Positions 15,936-24,094 of a stretch of 64,000 nucleotides of DNA are shown here, piece by piece. The stretch is from Collinsella sp. TM10-22 (GTDB taxonomy: Bacteria > Actinomycetota > Coriobacteriia > Coriobacteriales > Coriobacteriaceae): the NCBI RefSeq assembly GCF_003466125.1, contig NZ_QSOC01000001.1:173632-237631 (forward strand), in the 5' to 3' direction. The first letter of the stretch is position 1. Each line of letters starts with the position of its first letter. The notes beneath the pieces were generated by a model. The model had not been told where the DNA came from. It saw only the letters and a list, made by a program, of their open reading frames with translations, and did not search any database. Made by a program: the position numbers and the translations under genes.

Positions 15936-16523
15936 TTGAGCCTTAAGGTTTATCGCGGGCGCACGCTTGCCCGCAGTCAGGCGCTGCAGCTGCTGTTCCA
16001 GGCCGAGGCCACGGACAGCCCGCTCGAGCGTGTCCTCGAGGGCGATTTCCTGATCTCGAAGGGTCCCCTCGACCCCTATGCGCTGGTGCTTTGCCGCGGT
16101 GCCTACGAGCATATTGATCGCATCGACTGTGCCCTGCGCGCCGTCGCCAAGAACTGGGATCTTATGCGCATGCCCGGTGCCGACCGCAATCTGCTGCGTA
16201 TCGCTGTCTATGAGATGCGCTTCCTCACCGACGAAGAGGTTTCGGACGCTATCGTGATCAACGAGGCCGTAGAAATCGCTAAGGCTTATGGTACCGACCA
16301 GTCCGCATCGTTTGTCAACGGCGTGCTGGGCAAGATCGCTCGCAGCGAGGAGCTGCCGGGCGAGGACCTGTACCAGGAGCTGCTGGCCGAGGATCGCGCT
16401 CGCGAGGAGGCACAGGCTGCCGAGGCGGCCGCCAAGGTCGCTGCCGCTCAGGCTGCCGCCGGCGTATTAGCCGAGGATGCGGACGCTGCTGAGGCCGTCG
16501 AGGCCGACTCCGTCGAGGAGTAG
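15936..16523 (+). CDS. nusB: Transcription antitermination factor NusB
   Basis: 195 residues. The NusB all-helical core is clear: RTLARSQALQLLFQAE at the N-terminus, LRAVAKNWDLMRMPGADRNLLRIAVYEM, and the C-terminal VINEAVEIAKAYGTDQSASFVNGVLGK (quoted in part). An Ala/Glu-rich tail of about 45 residues follows. NusB joins NusE on boxA of rRNA leaders. The start is TTG at 15936, supported by AAGGAG six bases upstream. It is translationally close to both neighbours. Confidence 0.93.
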   Translation: MSLKVYRGRTLARSQALQLLFQAEATDSPLERVLEGDFLISKGPLDPYALVLCRGAYEHIDRIDCALRAVAKNWDLMRMPGADRNLLRIAVYEMRFLTDEEVSDAIVINEAVEIAKAYGTDQSASFVNGVLGKIARSEELPGEDLYQELLAEDRAREEAQAAEAAAKVAAAQAAAGVLAEDADAAEAVEADSVEE

Positions 16524-16525
16524 TC

Positions 16526-16765
16526 ATGCCAGAGGGTTCTGTCCGCAACTTTGACGAGATCTCGGACCGTCTAGACCAGATCATCGCTACCGTTCGCTCC
16601 AAGGATACGTCCTTGGAGCGTTCACTCGATCTGTTTGACGAGGCGATTGAGCTGGGCTCCCGCGCGGTCGATATGGTCGACAAGTTTGAGCTGACTCCGC
16701 GTGAGGCCGATAAGCTCGAGCAGGAATACGATGAGGACGCGGCAAACGAATCCCAGGATAGCTAG
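16526..16765 (+). CDS. xseB: Exodeoxyribonuclease VII small subunit
   Basis: 79 residues with the XseB pattern NFDEISDRLDQIIATVRSKD, then SLERSLDLFDEAIELG and a C-terminal charged end. The subunit forms the long stalk around XseA in exonuclease VII. It starts two bases after nusB. In many genomes xseA lies just before xseB; here it is missing from the cluster and would have to be elsewhere. Confidence 0.9.
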   Translation: MPEGSVRNFDEISDRLDQIIATVRSKDTSLERSLDLFDEAIELGSRAVDMVDKFELTPREADKLEQEYDEDAANESQDS

Positions 16766-16799
16766 CCGCATCTCCGGATACGAATGGTTGATGGCATTC

Positions 16800-17603
16800 A
16801 TGAAACGCGTGCGTCTTGATGACGAACTGATTTCACAGGGCATCTGCGCCGATCGCGCGGATGCCCTTCGCACTCTTATGGCCGGCTTGGTCTCGAGTGG
16901 CGGCGAGCGCTTGACTTCGCCGGGCCTTAAGGTGACCCCGGGTCTGCCGCTGCACGTGAAGGGGCGCATTCCCTATGTCGGCCGCGGCGGTCTTAAGCTC
17001 GAAGGCGCGCTTGATGCGTTTGACATCAATCCGACGGGCCTTGCCTGTCTGGATGTTGGCTGCTCTACCGGCGGCTTTACCGATTGCCTGCTCAAGCGCG
17101 GAGCTGCGACCGTTGTCTCGGTGGACGTGGGTCGCGCCCAGTTCGATTGGTCGTTGCGTCAGGACGATCGCGTGACACTGCATGAGCGCACAAACGTGAC
17201 GCAGCTGCCCGAGCTTGGCTATGCGGGCGCCATCGACCTGGCTGTGTGTGATGTCTCGTTTACCAGCATTGCGAACATTATCGATGCGGTGCTGGCGTGC
17301 CTGGCACCTATGGGCGCATTCTGCACGCTCGTAAAGCCGCAGTTTGAGGCTCCGGCGGCGCTGGTGGGTGAGGGCGGCATTGTGACCGATCCCGCTGTGC
17401 GCCGCGATACACTCGCGGCGGCGATTGAGCTCTTTGCTGCCAAGGGCCTGTTCCCGGTCGATGTGTGCGTGTCACCCATTCATGGTGCCAAGGGCAACGT
17501 TGAGTTTTTCCTGTACGGCACGAGGTTTGCCCCCGGTGAACGCACCGACGATGAGCTGCAATCCCAGGTATCGGTTTTGAGCGAGAAAGCTGCAACGCTA
17601 TGA
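16800..17603 (+). CDS. tlyA: TlyA family rRNA 2'-O-methyltransferase
   Basis: 267 residues from ATG 16800. An N-terminal S4 RNA-binding domain (MKRVRLDDELISQGICADRA) is followed by an FtsJ-like methyltransferase domain with the SAM motif CLDVGCSTGGFTDCLL and the catalytic-type KPQFEA. TlyA methylates 16S and 23S rRNA at cytidines and affects capreomycin sensitivity in mycobacteria. An in-frame ATG at 16791 is equally possible; neither has a clear ribosome site. The stop overlaps the nadK start by four bases. Confidence 0.92.
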   Translation: MKRVRLDDELISQGICADRADALRTLMAGLVSSGGERLTSPGLKVTPGLPLHVKGRIPYVGRGGLKLEGALDAFDINPTGLACLDVGCSTGGFTDCLLKRGAATVVSVDVGRAQFDWSLRQDDRVTLHERTNVTQLPELGYAGAIDLAVCDVSFTSIANIIDAVLACLAPMGAFCTLVKPQFEAPAALVGEGGIVTDPAVRRDTLAAAIELFAAKGLFPVDVCVSPIHGAKGNVEFFLYGTRFAPGERTDDELQSQVSVLSEKAATL

Positions 17604-18460
17604 AGGTCTTTCTGGTTCCCAATTACTACAAGCAAGAGGCGGTCGAGAGTGGCCTGATGCTCGAGCTTTGGCTTTCGCGCCAGGGCTACGAGGTGGCATG
17701 GGCTGCCGATCAGCGCTCCAAGATCCAGAGCGCGCCCGATGTTGACGATGCCGACCTGGTCATTACGCTCGGCGGCGACGGCACGCTGCTGCGCGCGGCT
17801 CGTATCCTCAACTATCGCGAGATTCCTATCCTCGGTCTTTCCTATGGCCACCTGGGCTTTTTAACTGCTGCGAGTCCGGAGGAGCGCGACATCCTGCAGG
17901 TCGTGAGCGATGCCCTGTCCGGCGAGCTGCACGTGAGCCGTCGCGCCACGATCGCCGCGGATATCGTGTCCGTGCGCGACGATGGCACGAAGGATGTTGT
18001 GCGCACGTTCGCCCTCAACGACATGGCGCTCACGCGCGGCCCCCTTTCCGATATGGTCGAGTTTGACATCACAGTGTCGGACCACCATATCGATCGCTTG
18101 CGTGGTGATGGCGTGGTCGTGTCCACGGCGACTGGTTCTACGGGGTACGCGCTGAGTGCCGGTGGCCCCATCGTGAGCCCCGACTATACGGGCATGGTCT
18201 GCGTACCCATTGCCCCGCACACCATTCAGGCCCGTGCCTTTTTGACTTCGCCGAGTGATGTCGTCGAAATCTTTATGTCTGATGACCGCCCGAGCGTTCC
18301 GGCGATCGCTATCGATGGACAGTTTATTACCTGCGATGGGACCGTCGAGAGCGTGGCGGCGCGTCGTGGGCCCGGAGATGTGCTGCTGCTCGATTACGGC
18401 CCCGAGAGCTTTTATAACTCGGTGAGCCGCGTATTCTACGGAGTCCGTCATGATCGATGA
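17600..18460 (+). CDS. nadK: NAD kinase
   Basis: 286 residues. The GGDGTLLRAARI motif (ATP/NAD site) and the second diagnostic block STATGSTGYALSAGGPIVSP are present. It makes NADP from NAD. The ATG overlaps the tlyA TGA, and its own end overlaps recN by eleven bases, the conserved tlyA-nadK-recN order. Confidence 0.96.
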   Translation: MKVFLVPNYYKQEAVESGLMLELWLSRQGYEVAWAADQRSKIQSAPDVDDADLVITLGGDGTLLRAARILNYREIPILGLSYGHLGFLTAASPEERDILQVVSDALSGELHVSRRATIAADIVSVRDDGTKDVVRTFALNDMALTRGPLSDMVEFDITVSDHHIDRLRGDGVVVSTATGSTGYALSAGGPIVSPDYTGMVCVPIAPHTIQARAFLTSPSDVVEIFMSDDRPSVPAIAIDGQFITCDGTVESVAARRGPGDVLLLDYGPESFYNSVSRVFYGVRHDR

Positions 18461-20078
18461 GCTGCAGGTTTCTAACATTGCACTCATTCGCGAGGCGACG
18501 TTGGTGCCGAGTGCCGGCCTGACTGTCCTGACCGGCGAGACCGGCGCCGGCAAGACCGCGCTGCTCTCGGCGCTCAAGCTCATTTTGGGCGAGCGCGCGG
18601 ATTCGTCGATGGTGCGCGAGGGCGAGGCGCTGGCGAGCGTCGAGGCGCGCTTGTTCGACGGGCCGCACGACACGGAAGGCTTCACCGTGCAGCGCAGCCT
18701 TTCCGCCGAGGGCCGCAGTCGCGTAAAAATTGACGGCCGCATCGCCAGCGTGCGCGAGCTTTCGGAGCGCGTTGGCGTGATGATGGATTTGTGCGGGCAG
18801 CATGAGCATCAGCGCTTGCTCGACCCGGCGCATCACGTTGCGATGGTCGATGCCTGGGCGGGGCGCTCTGCGCTCGAGGCGCTGGATGCGTACCGCACCT
18901 GCTTTAAGGCATCGCGCGCTGCCGCCAAGGAAGTTCGACGTGTCGAAGAGGCCTCGCGTGCGCAGGGGAGCCGCGTCGAGGAGGCGCGCTTTGCCCTCGA
19001 GCGCATCGGCGAGGTCGACCCCAAGCCGGGCGAGTATGAGGAGCTCGAGGAACTGCTACCGCGCTCCGAACATGCCGAGGTACTGGTTGCCACAGCTAAC
19101 GATGGCCATGCATCGCTTGCCGCCGAAGGGGGAGCGCTCGATGCCGTGAACAGTGCCGTGGCAGAGCTTTCCCGTATGGCTGCCGTCGATCGCAAACTGG
19201 GTGACATTGCCGATGCGCTTTCGGATGCCTGTATCTCCCTTGAGGATTGCGCGAACGAGCTTCGTGCCTATCGCGATGGCATCGCCTTCGACCCGCGCGA
19301 GCTCGCTCGCATGCGTGAGCGGTATTCCGACCTCAAGGGCCTGTTGCGTCAGTGGGGTCCCACCATGGACGATGTGTTTGCCATGCGCGATCGCTCGCAA
19401 GAGCTGCTGTCCCTGGTCGATGATGGCGATGAACAGATCAAACAGGCGCGTGAGGCGCTCGGGATCGCCGAGCGCGAGTTGTTTGCCGCTGCCAAGGCAC
19501 TTAAGCGCGCTCGCAATACGGCGGCCCCGCGCTTCTGCCACGAGGTTGGCCGCCAGATGGCGCGCTTGGAGATGGGTAGTGCCGAGCTCGTCTGGGAGTC
19601 ACGTGATCTTCCCCGTGCTGAGTGGACGCCCGTTGGTCCTTCGAGCTACGAGCTGCTATACCGCAGCGGTGCCGGTTTGACGCCGCGCCCCCTGCGCCGA
19701 ATTGCGTCGGGCGGCGAGCTAAGCCGCGTCATGCTGGCAAGCAAGGTTGTCCTCGGTAACGCAGACGGTGTCGATACGCTGGTGTTTGACGAGGTTGATG
19801 CTGGTGTTGGTGGCTCCACGGCGCGTGCGCTTGCAGGCGTGCTGGCAGATCTCGCCGCTACACATCAGGTGATTGTCGTAACCCACTTGGCACAGGTTGC
19901 CGTCATGGCCGACAAGCATTATGTTGTCAGCAAGGAACCGGGCGATGTTCCCCAGACGCATTTGGACGAGGTAACCGGCGAAGCGCGTACCGCCGAGATC
20001 GCCCGCATGCTCAGCGGCGATCAGTCCGAGGCAAGCTTGGCTCACGCAAAGCAGATGCTCGAAGAAGCTCGAGGTTAG
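18450..20078 (+). CDS. recN: DNA repair protein RecN
   Basis: 542 residues, an SMC-like ATPase. Walker A is GETGAGKTALLSALKLILG, and a coiled-coil centre with Glu/Arg/Ala repeats follows. The C-terminal half has the signature RIASGGELSRVMLASK and Walker B LVFDEVDAGVGG, then VVTHLAQVAVMADKHY. RecN acts early in double-strand break repair. It is the last gene of the plus-strand block and is followed by a palindrome that can end transcription. Confidence 0.96.
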   Translation: MIDELQVSNIALIREATLVPSAGLTVLTGETGAGKTALLSALKLILGERADSSMVREGEALASVEARLFDGPHDTEGFTVQRSLSAEGRSRVKIDGRIASVRELSERVGVMMDLCGQHEHQRLLDPAHHVAMVDAWAGRSALEALDAYRTCFKASRAAAKEVRRVEEASRAQGSRVEEARFALERIGEVDPKPGEYEELEELLPRSEHAEVLVATANDGHASLAAEGGALDAVNSAVAELSRMAAVDRKLGDIADALSDACISLEDCANELRAYRDGIAFDPRELARMRERYSDLKGLLRQWGPTMDDVFAMRDRSQELLSLVDDGDEQIKQAREALGIAERELFAAAKALKRARNTAAPRFCHEVGRQMARLEMGSAELVWESRDLPRAEWTPVGPSSYELLYRSGAGLTPRPLRRIASGGELSRVMLASKVVLGNADGVDTLVFDEVDAGVGGSTARALAGVLADLAATHQVIVVTHLAQVAVMADKHYVVSKEPGDVPQTHLDEVTGEARTAEIARMLSGDQSEASLAHAKQMLEEARG

Positions 20079-20092
20079 GTCGTATCAGCGGT

Positions 20093-20132
20093 GTTGGTGG
20101 GACAAAATAGACTGTAATTTTTGTCCCACAAC
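20093..20132. repeat. Single TGGGACAAAA palindromic unit between convergent genes
   Basis: GTTG-g-TGGGACAAAA and TTTTGTCCCACAAC form a long stem around a short centre. With T-runs on both strands it could end both recN and the RpiR-type gene. The same TGGGACAAAATA end appears in the double palindrome at 44347-44452. Confidence 0.75.
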
Positions 20133-20137
20133 GCGTT

Positions 20138-20995
20138 TTACTCAACGACCTTGTCCGGCTGGATGAGCTCCTCGTAGTAGCTGATATGCTCGCGCGCGTC
20201 CTCGATTTCGGGCAGCAGGAAGTTGTAGATAACCTCGATGATCATCGTTGCGCTGATTTTAGAGAACGCAAAGTCGCCCGTCGTCAGCAGCGCTTCGTGG
20301 TTGACGGTATTAAAGGTGTAGTCTGCCAGGCGCGCGAGCGGGGATTTGCTGTCGCTGCTGATGACGACTATGGTTGCGCCGCAGTCGCGAGCCGCTTTTG
20401 CCATGCGATTCAGTCGGCGCGATTTGCCGGAGTTTGAGATAAGCACGATGACGTCACCCGGGCGCAACGTGAGCGCAAAGCCGATTGATGTCTCGCTAAT
20501 GGTGCTTGCCATGCAGCGCAGGCCCAGCTGCGAAAACTTAAACGTCGCATCGAGCGCGACCGCGTTCGTATTGCCCACAGCCGCAAACTCAATAACCCCT
20601 GCATGCTTAAGGGCATGCACAACAGCCGCCAGCGTATCGTGGTCGATCCCGTCGATGGTCGCATTAAGCTCGCTCACCTTGGCAGCCAGAATGTTCTTGA
20701 GGCTCTGCTCCATATTGTCGAGCGAGACTTCGTCAGTCAGGCCCTCGTTGCGCTGGCTTTCCAAATCCCTTGCCAACGAAAACTGAAAGCTGCGGAAGCT
20801 ACCAAAGCCCAGCTTGCGGCAGAAGCGCGAAACGGTCGCCTCGGACGTGGCGGCGGCGCGCGAGAGCTGAGCCGCCGTGAGGCGTGGCGCCTCGGACTGG
20901 TGCTCCAATATATAGTCGACAATGCGCTGCTCGGACTCGCTATATCCCTGATGGGTACTAATGAGGGAAAGCGCGCTCTTGCTACTATCGGTCAT
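20138..20995 (-). CDS. RpiR/MurR family sugar-phosphate-responsive regulator
   Basis: 285 residues. The N-terminal helix-turn-helix (RLTAAQLSRAAATSEATVSRF) is typical of the RpiR family, and the C-terminal SIS domain (VIEFAAVGNTNAVALD, GDVIVLISNSGKS) senses sugar phosphates. AGGAG lies six bases before the ATG at 20995. It is divergent from the fructose PTS gene and the intergenic region contains palindromes, so it likely controls that gene. A FruR/DeoR-type regulator is the more common partner of fruA. Confidence 0.88.
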   Translation of the reverse strand: MTDSSKSALSLISTHQGYSESEQRIVDYILEHQSEAPRLTAAQLSRAAATSEATVSRFCRKLGFGSFRSFQFSLARDLESQRNEGLTDEVSLDNMEQSLKNILAAKVSELNATIDGIDHDTLAAVVHALKHAGVIEFAAVGNTNAVALDATFKFSQLGLRCMASTISETSIGFALTLRPGDVIVLISNSGKSRRLNRMAKAARDCGATIVVISSDSKSPLARLADYTFNTVNHEALLTTGDFAFSKISATMIIEVIYNFLLPEIEDAREHISYYEELIQPDKVVE

Positions 20996-21097
20996 GGATG
21001 GCTCCTGGTTGGCATGAAAATCGGACTCGTTTTGTATTCTCATAGTATAGGGGGATTTTCAATTACAAGATACATCTTGCCGTTTCAAGAGTTGATG

Positions 21098-21120
21098 GTA
21101 AACTTTCACCTACCGTTTAC
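21098..21120. promoter_or_regulatory. Candidate operator GTAAAC-N11-GTTTAC upstream of fruA
   Basis: Two perfect inverted hexamers, 11 bases apart, lie between the divergent RpiR-type gene and fruA. They could bind the RpiR-type regulator or another repressor. Confidence 0.4.
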
Positions 21121-21125
21121 GGTTA

Positions 21126-21140
21126 TGAAAGAACCTTTCA
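21126..21140. promoter_or_regulatory. Candidate operator TGAAAG-AAC-CTTTCA upstream of fruA
   Basis: A perfect 6+3+6 palindrome. A CTTTCA half-site also occurs within the GTAAAC-N11-GTTTAC site just upstream. TGAAA-N-TTTCA symmetry resembles operators reported for some RpiR-family proteins. Confidence 0.45.
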
Positions 21141-21267
21141 CCGGAGAATTGCGCCTTGTCTCTTCTCACGCGGACGGTAGGTTGGTATCTTTCAGTTGTG
21201 GAAAAGCGCGCAAGGACGCGCGTGTAGGGGAGCGCCTGCGGGCGCAAAACTTAAAAAGGAGGGACAC

Positions 21268-23277
21268 ATGGCTAAGTTTGACATCATCGCCGCGACCGGT
21301 TGCCCGACCGGCATTGCGCACACCTTCATGGCGAAGGAGGCGCTGGAGAAGGCAGCTGCCGAGCGAGGTCTGACCATTAAGGTCGAGACTCATGGCCAGG
21401 TCGGTGTCGAGAACGAGCTCAGCAAGAGCGAGATCGCTGGCGCCAAGGCCGTCGTCGTCGCAGCTGACAAGGATGTCCAGGCCGAGCGTTTTGCCGGCAA
21501 GCCCATGGTTTCCGTTGGTGTATCCAAGGCCCTGTCCGTTGAGGCCGCCGGTAAGCTGATTGACCGCGCGCTCGCCGCCAAGGGCGACAGCACGGTTGCA
21601 GCCGCTGCCGATGTCGAGGACGAGGTCGAGGAGAAGGAGTCCATCGGCCACGTCATCTACAAGCACCTTATGAACGGCGTCAGCCATATGCTGGTCTTCG
21701 TCGTCGCCGGTGGTGTCCTGACCGCCGTTTCGTTCCTGTGGGGCATCACGTCCTTCGATTCGACGGCTGCCGACTACAACAGCTTCGCCGCTATGCTCAA
21801 GATCATCGGCGGCATTGCCATGAACCTCATGGTTCCCGTGCTTTCCGCCTACATCGCCGAATCCATCGGCAAGCGCCCGGCGCTCGTCCCCGGTTTTGTT
21901 GCCGGCATGATCGCCATCCAGGGCCTGCCTGTTAACGCCGAGACCGGCCTGATCGACGCCGGTGGCGCCGGCGTGGGCTTCGGCTTCCTCGGCGGCATCG
22001 TCGGTGGCTTCCTCGCCGGTTATGTCATCCTACTGCTCGAGAAGGTCTTTGCCGGTCTGCCCAAGAACCTGGACGGCCTCAAGGCAATCTTTTTGTACCC
22101 GCTGTTCTCGACGGCTATCGTCGGCTTGGTCATGCTCGGCATTTCCGGCCCCATGGCTGCCATCAACACCGCCATGATGGACTTCCTCAAGGGTCTGTCC
22201 GCCTCTGGCGCCGTTGTTCTGGGTCTTGCTATCGGCTGCATGTGCGCCTTTGACATGGGCGGCCCGGTCAACAAGGCTGCTTATGTCACCGGTACCGCTA
22301 TGCTCACCGAGGCCCTGGCCGCCGGTGTTGGCACCGACACCTACAACTTCGGTACCAACTTCATGGCTGCCGTCTCCGCCGCTTGCATCGTTCCGCCGCT
22401 GATCACCACCTTCGCCGTCGTTGTCGGCAAGAAGTACTTCAGCCAAGAGGATCATGACGCCGGTATCGTCAACCTCATCCTTGGTTGCACCCACATCACC
22501 GAGGGCGCCATTCCGTTCATGACCAAGAACATCTGGCCCGTCATGCCCATCATGATGCTCGGTTCCTCTATCGCTTCGATCCTGACCATTATGTTCAACG
22601 TTCACGATCCGGCGCCTCACGGTGGCTTCCTGGTCCTGCCCGTTGTCGAGAACGGTCCGCTGTGGGTCCTCGCGATCCTCATCGGCGCCGTGGTCGGTGG
22701 CATCCTGTTCGTGGCCTTCAAGAAGCACGACTTCGAGAAGAATCAGAAGGCCGCTCCTGCTGCTCCCTCTAAGTCGGTCGAGGCTCCCAAGCCCGCTGCT
22801 GTCGAGGCCCCCAAGGCCGAGGCTGCCGACTTCGTGAAGGTCGAGAACGTTTTTGTCGCCGAGGACTTCACTTCTCGTGACGAGGCTCTGAGCTTCGTTT
22901 CCAACCAGGCTGTCAAGGCCGGTATCGCCAGTGACGCCGACGCCGTGATGAACGCCTTCCTGGCTCGCGAGGCCGAGGGCACCACGGGCATGATGGAGGG
23001 CTTCGCCATTCCGCATGCCAAGTCCGACGCCATTACCGAGGCTGCCGTCATCGTCGTCAAGGACGAGTCTGGCGTGACCGGTTGGGACACCATGGACGGC
23101 GCTCCCGTCAACGTGGCCATCGCTCTGCTCATCCCGGGTGCCCAGGCTGGCACCACGCACCTCAAGATCCTGTCCAAGGTCGCCGAGGCGCTCATGGACG
23201 AGGACTTCCGTGCCACCGTCAAGGGTTCCGCCGACGCCGCCGAGATCGCAAAGACGATCAACGACCGCCTGGTCTAA
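21268..23277 (+). CDS. fruA: PTS fructose transporter, EIIB-EIIC-EIIA fusion
   Basis: 669 residues in order B-C-A. EIIB (about 1-100) has the phospho-Cys in IIAATGCPTGIAHT (Cys12). EIIC (about 140-490) is the membrane channel, with MGGPVNKAAYVTG. An Ala/Pro/Lys linker leads to EIIA (about 520-669) with the phospho-His in GFAIPHAKSDAI. It imports fructose and phosphorylates it at C1. A strong AAAGGAGGG site precedes ATG 21268. A good terminator ends the transcript, so ptsH has its own promoter. Confidence 0.95.
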   Translation: MAKFDIIAATGCPTGIAHTFMAKEALEKAAAERGLTIKVETHGQVGVENELSKSEIAGAKAVVVAADKDVQAERFAGKPMVSVGVSKALSVEAAGKLIDRALAAKGDSTVAAAADVEDEVEEKESIGHVIYKHLMNGVSHMLVFVVAGGVLTAVSFLWGITSFDSTAADYNSFAAMLKIIGGIAMNLMVPVLSAYIAESIGKRPALVPGFVAGMIAIQGLPVNAETGLIDAGGAGVGFGFLGGIVGGFLAGYVILLLEKVFAGLPKNLDGLKAIFLYPLFSTAIVGLVMLGISGPMAAINTAMMDFLKGLSASGAVVLGLAIGCMCAFDMGGPVNKAAYVTGTAMLTEALAAGVGTDTYNFGTNFMAAVSAACIVPPLITTFAVVVGKKYFSQEDHDAGIVNLILGCTHITEGAIPFMTKNIWPVMPIMMLGSSIASILTIMFNVHDPAPHGGFLVLPVVENGPLWVLAILIGAVVGGILFVAFKKHDFEKNQKAAPAAPSKSVEAPKPAAVEAPKAEAADFVKVENVFVAEDFTSRDEALSFVSNQAVKAGIASDADAVMNAFLAREAEGTTGMMEGFAIPHAKSDAITEAAVIVVKDESGVTGWDTMDGAPVNVAIALLIPGAQAGTTHLKILSKVAEALMDEDFRATVKGSADAAEIAKTINDRLV

Positions 23278-23311
23278 TCCCACAGTCGCGAATTACATCG
23301 CCCCCTGTAAC

Positions 23312-23347
23312 AAAGGCGGAGACCCTCTCCAGGGCCTCCGCCTTTTT
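23312..23347 (+). terminator. Terminator of fruA
   Basis: AAAGGCGGAG pairs with CTCCGCCTTT, with an inner CCC/GGG, and a T-run follows. Confidence 0.85.
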
Positions 23348-23430
23348 CGGAAACAGAGAACACACCGGTTTATCCCATCAGCCAGAATTCCTTTCAGCCG
23401 ACATTGCTCTGGACCGACCGAGTTTCCGCA

Positions 23431-23559
23431 GCTTGCTCGCTGGGCGGGGCGATTAAGTTTGTCGCGAGTTCCGCACGCAAAGGAAAGCACTTAATGTGCT
23501 TTCCGTCTTGCGCAGGACTGTAGAGCAGCAAACTTAACCGCCCCGCCCGGCGAGCAAGC
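23431..23559 (+). repeat. Nested palindromic element, copy A (conserved core)
   Basis: The 31-nt outer arms (23431-23461 and 23529-23559) are inverted repeats with two mismatches. Inside is a core starting TCGCGAGTTCCGCACG, then the hairpin GGAAAGCAC-ttaat-GTGCTTTCC (23482-23504), then GCAGGACTGT. The same core, with a covarying hairpin, occurs on the minus strand at 40923-40991. It lies after the fruA terminator and before ptsH. Confidence 0.9.
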
Positions 23560-23697
23560 GGACGACAAACACATCTGTCCAATAATTCGTCTGAAACACA
23601 ATGAAAAACCGTTTGATGTGAGTTAATATAAACAACGTCGTGAATCTGACTCCTGCCACATGCATGACAGGGGTTAAACACAAAAAAGGAGTCAACT

Positions 23698-23961
23698 ATG
23701 GTTTCTGAGAAGGCTACCCTCGTTAATCCTCAGGGTCTGCACATGCGTCCGGCTGGTCTGTTCGCCTCCACCATGGGCAAGTACGCCTGTGACGTGACAG
23801 TCGTCACCCCCGAGAAGGAGGTCAACGGCAAGTCCCCGATGGCCCTCATGGCTGCTGGTATCCCCTGCGGCACCGAGGTTGAGGTCAAGTGCGACGGCGC
23901 TGATGAGGCCGAGGCTCTGGCTGCTGCCATCGAGCTCATCAAGAGCGGTCTTGGCGAGTAG
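23698..23961 (+). CDS. ptsH: Phosphocarrier protein HPr
   Basis: 87 residues, normal length. His15 in GLHMRPAG is the PEP-dependent phosphorylation site. Ser46 in NGKSPMALM is the regulatory site used by HPr kinase in Gram-positive carbon catabolite repression. It passes phosphate from PtsI to FruA. An AAAAAGGAG-type ribosome site precedes the ATG. It stands alone between a long palindromic element and a terminator-like hairpin before ptsI. Confidence 0.97.
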   Translation: MVSEKATLVNPQGLHMRPAGLFASTMGKYACDVTVVTPEKEVNGKSPMALMAAGIPCGTEVEVKCDGADEAEALAAAIELIKSGLGE

Positions 23962-24006
23962 AACTCAAACGGGTCGCATGTTGAACAACTAAGTTCATGT
24001 TTAGGG

Positions 24007-24043
24007 GCGCAGTGACCTGTTTTAAGGTAGCTGCGCTCTTTTG
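24007..24043 (+). terminator. Terminator or attenuator between ptsH and ptsI
   Basis: GCGCAG and CTGCGC, plus inner ACCT/AGGT, form a stem with a two-base mismatch, followed by TCTTTTG. Partial termination would give more HPr than PtsI. Confidence 0.5.
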
Positions 24044-24094
24044 TCATGGATATGGCAAAACGCTTTATCACATGACACGGAGAGAGGAATGGGA

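Noticed and set aside
23293..23490. Protein-coding gene inside the nested element near 23.4 kb
   Set aside because: Frames through the element are explained by its GC-rich palindrome. They have no ribosome site and overlap a terminator.
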